A DNA stretch of 22,922 nucleotides from an uncultured Oscillospiraceae bacterium (GTDB lineage Bacteria > Bacillota > Clostridia > Oscillospirales > Acutalibacteraceae): positions 1-22,922 of the forward strand of contig UQUZ01000045.1 in assembly GCA_900544375.1 (NCBI GenBank), read 5' to 3'. Below, piece by piece: positions 21,303 to 22,922 of this stretch. Made by a program: the position numbers and the translations under genes. Numbering within the stretch: position 1 is the first letter of the stretch; the number at the start of each line of letters is the position of its first letter. The notes below the pieces were generated by a model. The model did not search any database. It was not told the origin of the DNA and saw only the letters and a list, made by a program, of their open reading frames with translations.

Positions 21303-22856
21303 ATGAAGCTTTATTTGATGATTCGGCGTGTGGTTGCGCTTATCATTGCCTCAGTGCAGTTCCTTCTTGGGCTGTTTGGCGTGAGTGTCAACCCAATGAA
21401 GAATGTGATCGAGGAGCCGAATCTTGCGCCGCAGGCTGTTATTGCGGGGCAGAGCGGTTCCGCCATTGCGGATGCGCAATACCTGACGGACGGTAAGATC
21501 GAAACCTACTGGTCCTCTGGCCAGAAGGAAAACGCCTATGTGGAGCTACAGTTCCCGGAGGCGGTCACCTTCAATACGGTGGTGCTGCGCGAATTGACCG
21601 CCAGCGTGAAATCGTTTGCTTTGCAAACATATGAAAACGGTAAATGGGTCGATTTCTTCAAGAGCGACCGCATTGAAACCTATCGTTTCTGCACCTTTGA
21701 CCCGGTTACCACACAACGGGTGCGCCTTGTTGTGCATGAGCAGGCGGGCACCTTCCGCTTGCAGGAGATGGAGATTTATAACATTGCGCCGAAAGAGCTC
21801 GACGAACCCTTGCGCATCGCGGCCTATAAACGCATTGATTTCAATAAGTCCTGGAAAATCACAGACAAGGTACATGAGATGAAGGCGGCCTATGGTGAAA
21901 ACAGTGCGCAGTACAAGGAAGCCTATCAGGCGATGAAAACCTATTCCCGCTATTTTGAGGTGATTAATGAAGTCATCCTCTTCAACGGTGTGGATTGGAC
22001 GACGGAAGGCGGCGTCCATATCCGTGACGGCGCAGACGATTTCCGCCGGGAGATTGCGGCGCTGCATGAGATTTTCGATGTGCGCGATATCAAAACGGAC
22101 GTGCGCATCACAGCCACGATCCTTTGCCCGGGCAATAATGAGGTAACAGCGCAGTCCCTCACGGATCATATGGATACGCTGGTTGAAAATATCGTAGCTT
22201 TTGTGAAGGAATATGGTTTGGACGGCGTGGATTTTGATTGGGAATACCCGGATCAGAATGCACAATGGAGGGTTTACGGCCAATTCATTAAAAAGCTCGA
22301 CCAGGCCTTTGACCGTGAATTCGGCGACAGCGTGACCATCGGCGTTGCCCTTGCCAGCTGGGGGGTTGGCTTCAGCCGTAGCGCTATGCGCGCCATTGAT
22401 GAGGTGCATGTGATGGCCTATGATCTGTTTGATGATGATGGCTGCCACTCTACCTTCATGACGGGCGCATACAACCCGATGCGCTATTTTAACGGTCTGC
22501 AATATCCCCGTGAGCAGTTCAACCTCGGTGTGCCGTATTATGGTCGCCCGGTCGACGGCGGCGCCTACTGGCCCTCCTGGAGCCAGGTGGCCAATGAGCC
22601 GGACGCCTATTGGAGCAATGCCTTCCCCGGCAATTATACGGATGAAAACGGTAACCCAGTAGTGCTTGACGATTATTACAACTGCCCCTCCATGGTGGCG
22701 GATAAAACGGCCTATGCCGTCAGCCTCGGCATCGGCGGCATGATGCTCTTCCATATGGATTGCGACCAGACGATGGACAATCCGAATTCCCTGACGCTCG
22801 CAGTGGAGAAAACGTTGGAGCAGCGCGTGGCGAATTACCGCGCAGAGGCAAAATAA
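21303..22856 (+). CDS. Membrane-anchored discoidin-GH18 glycosidase
   Basis: The protein is 517 aa. An N-terminal signal-anchor (about 7-30) is followed by an F5/8 type C (discoidin) carbohydrate-binding domain (about 40-155, with LTDGKIETYWSSG and ending RLQEMEIYN). A GH18 TIM-barrel domain runs to the end. The family motif DGVDFDWEYP is intact, with the catalytic acid at E314 of D-x-x-D-x-D-x-E. GH18 enzymes cleave beta-1,4-GlcNAc linkages in chitin, peptidoglycan-like or N-glycan substrates; endo-beta-N-acetylglucosaminidase activity is as possible as chitinase activity. GAGGAGG about 12 nt before the ATG is a slightly long spacing. It lies outside the membrane and could trim host glycans or wall material. 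Confidence 0.88.
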   Translation: MKLYLMIRRVVALIIASVQFLLGLFGVSVNPMKNVIEEPNLAPQAVIAGQSGSAIADAQYLTDGKIETYWSSGQKENAYVELQFPEAVTFNTVVLRELTASVKSFALQTYENGKWVDFFKSDRIETYRFCTFDPVTTQRVRLVVHEQAGTFRLQEMEIYNIAPKELDEPLRIAAYKRIDFNKSWKITDKVHEMKAAYGENSAQYKEAYQAMKTYSRYFEVINEVILFNGVDWTTEGGVHIRDGADDFRREIAALHEIFDVRDIKTDVRITATILCPGNNEVTAQSLTDHMDTLVENIVAFVKEYGLDGVDFDWEYPDQNAQWRVYGQFIKKLDQAFDREFGDSVTIGVALASWGVGFSRSAMRAIDEVHVMAYDLFDDDGCHSTFMTGAYNPMRYFNGLQYPREQFNLGVPYYGRPVDGGAYWPSWSQVANEPDAYWSNAFPGNYTDENGNPVVLDDYYNCPSMVADKTAYAVSLGIGGMMLFHMDCDQTMDNPNSLTLAVEKTLEQRVANYRAEAK

Positions 22857-22885
22857 GTTTTTATCAGGAAAAGAGAAGATAAGAA

Positions 22886-22922
22886 GGGGCTGTTGCAAAA
22901 TGCAAAGCATTTTGCAACAGCC
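22886..22922 (+). repeat. Long hairpin of the GGGGCTGTTGC family, copy 2 (cut by window end)
   Basis: GGCTGTTGCAAAATGC (22888-22903) pairs perfectly over 16 bp with GCATTTTGCAACAGCC (22907-22922) around a 3-nt loop; the left arm begins GGGG, so two more pairs probably lie beyond the window. It follows the GH18 gene by 29 nt, the same position relative to a stop codon as the first copy after the cyclophilin gene. Confidence 0.75.

Noticed and set aside
21546..22910. 454-codon minus-strand ORF opposite the GH18 gene
   Set aside because: The plus strand shows intact discoidin and GH18 domains; the minus ORF starts inside the terminal hairpin and has no recognisable domain.

Overview
The window reads as a chromosomal segment of an anaerobic, Gram-positive-type member of the Bacillota, most likely class Clostridia (Oscillospirales/Ruminococcaceae-like). 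This rests on AGGAGG-type ribosome binding sites, several TTG starts, a PETG-type cell-wall sorting signal, PotABCD and KdpFABC of clostridial type, and GC content near 50% by eye. The genus cannot be named. No rRNA, tRNA, CRISPR array, intact transposon or phage gene is visible.

Layout. (1) 1-6068, mostly minus strand: a high-affinity potassium pump operon kdpF-kdpA-kdpB-kdpC, followed by an unrecognised 293-aa cytoplasmic protein. A 64-aa membrane protein gene lies just upstream of kdpF. The operon promoter carries an 11-bp-spaced direct repeat that looks like an OmpR-family (KdpE-like) box. kdpD and kdpE are not in the window. (2) 6399-11195, plus strand: a polyamine (spermidine/putrescine-type) ABC transporter operon potA-potB-potC-potD, followed closely by a cyclophilin gene. 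It ends in three consecutive hairpins. PotD is unusual in having a C-terminal membrane anchor in addition to its signal peptide. (3) 11340-12780: a decayed Cna-B-like gene remnant, then an MGMT/alkyltransferase-like gene and a nitroreductase gene. (4) 12781-14943: a repeat-rich 485-bp spacer, a membrane-anchored protein resembling DUF4474, and a small sortase-substrate surface protein. (5) 15018-17877: a non-coding 180-bp element, an RluA-family pseudouridine synthase (minus), a divergent spacer holding the best-preserved copy of an interspersed repeat, radC with a small overlapping upstream ORF, and a Nudix hydrolase. (6) 17979-22922: a PRTase-fold protein (minus), then plus-strand carbohydrate genes: GH36 alpha-galactosidase, HAD phosphatase, and a membrane-anchored discoidin-GH18 protein, ending in a hairpin related to the one after the cyclophilin gene.

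The genes are largely housekeeping and transport (K+ and polyamine uptake, RNA modification, damage reversal, sugar hydrolysis). I see no coherent defence, biosynthetic or phage-derived system. The least explained material is non-coding: a diverged family of interspersed hairpin repeats built from GTTTGAAGC / GCTTCAAAC arms and a conserved core (window start, 12863-13185 and 16288-16444), and a second hairpin family starting GGGGCTGTTGC (11207 and 22886). The best protein-level leads are the C-terminal anchor on PotD, the long KdpA insert, the PRTase-like protein without an acidic PRPP loop, the MGMT homologue with PCFRV in place of PCHRV, and the small membrane protein beside kdp.
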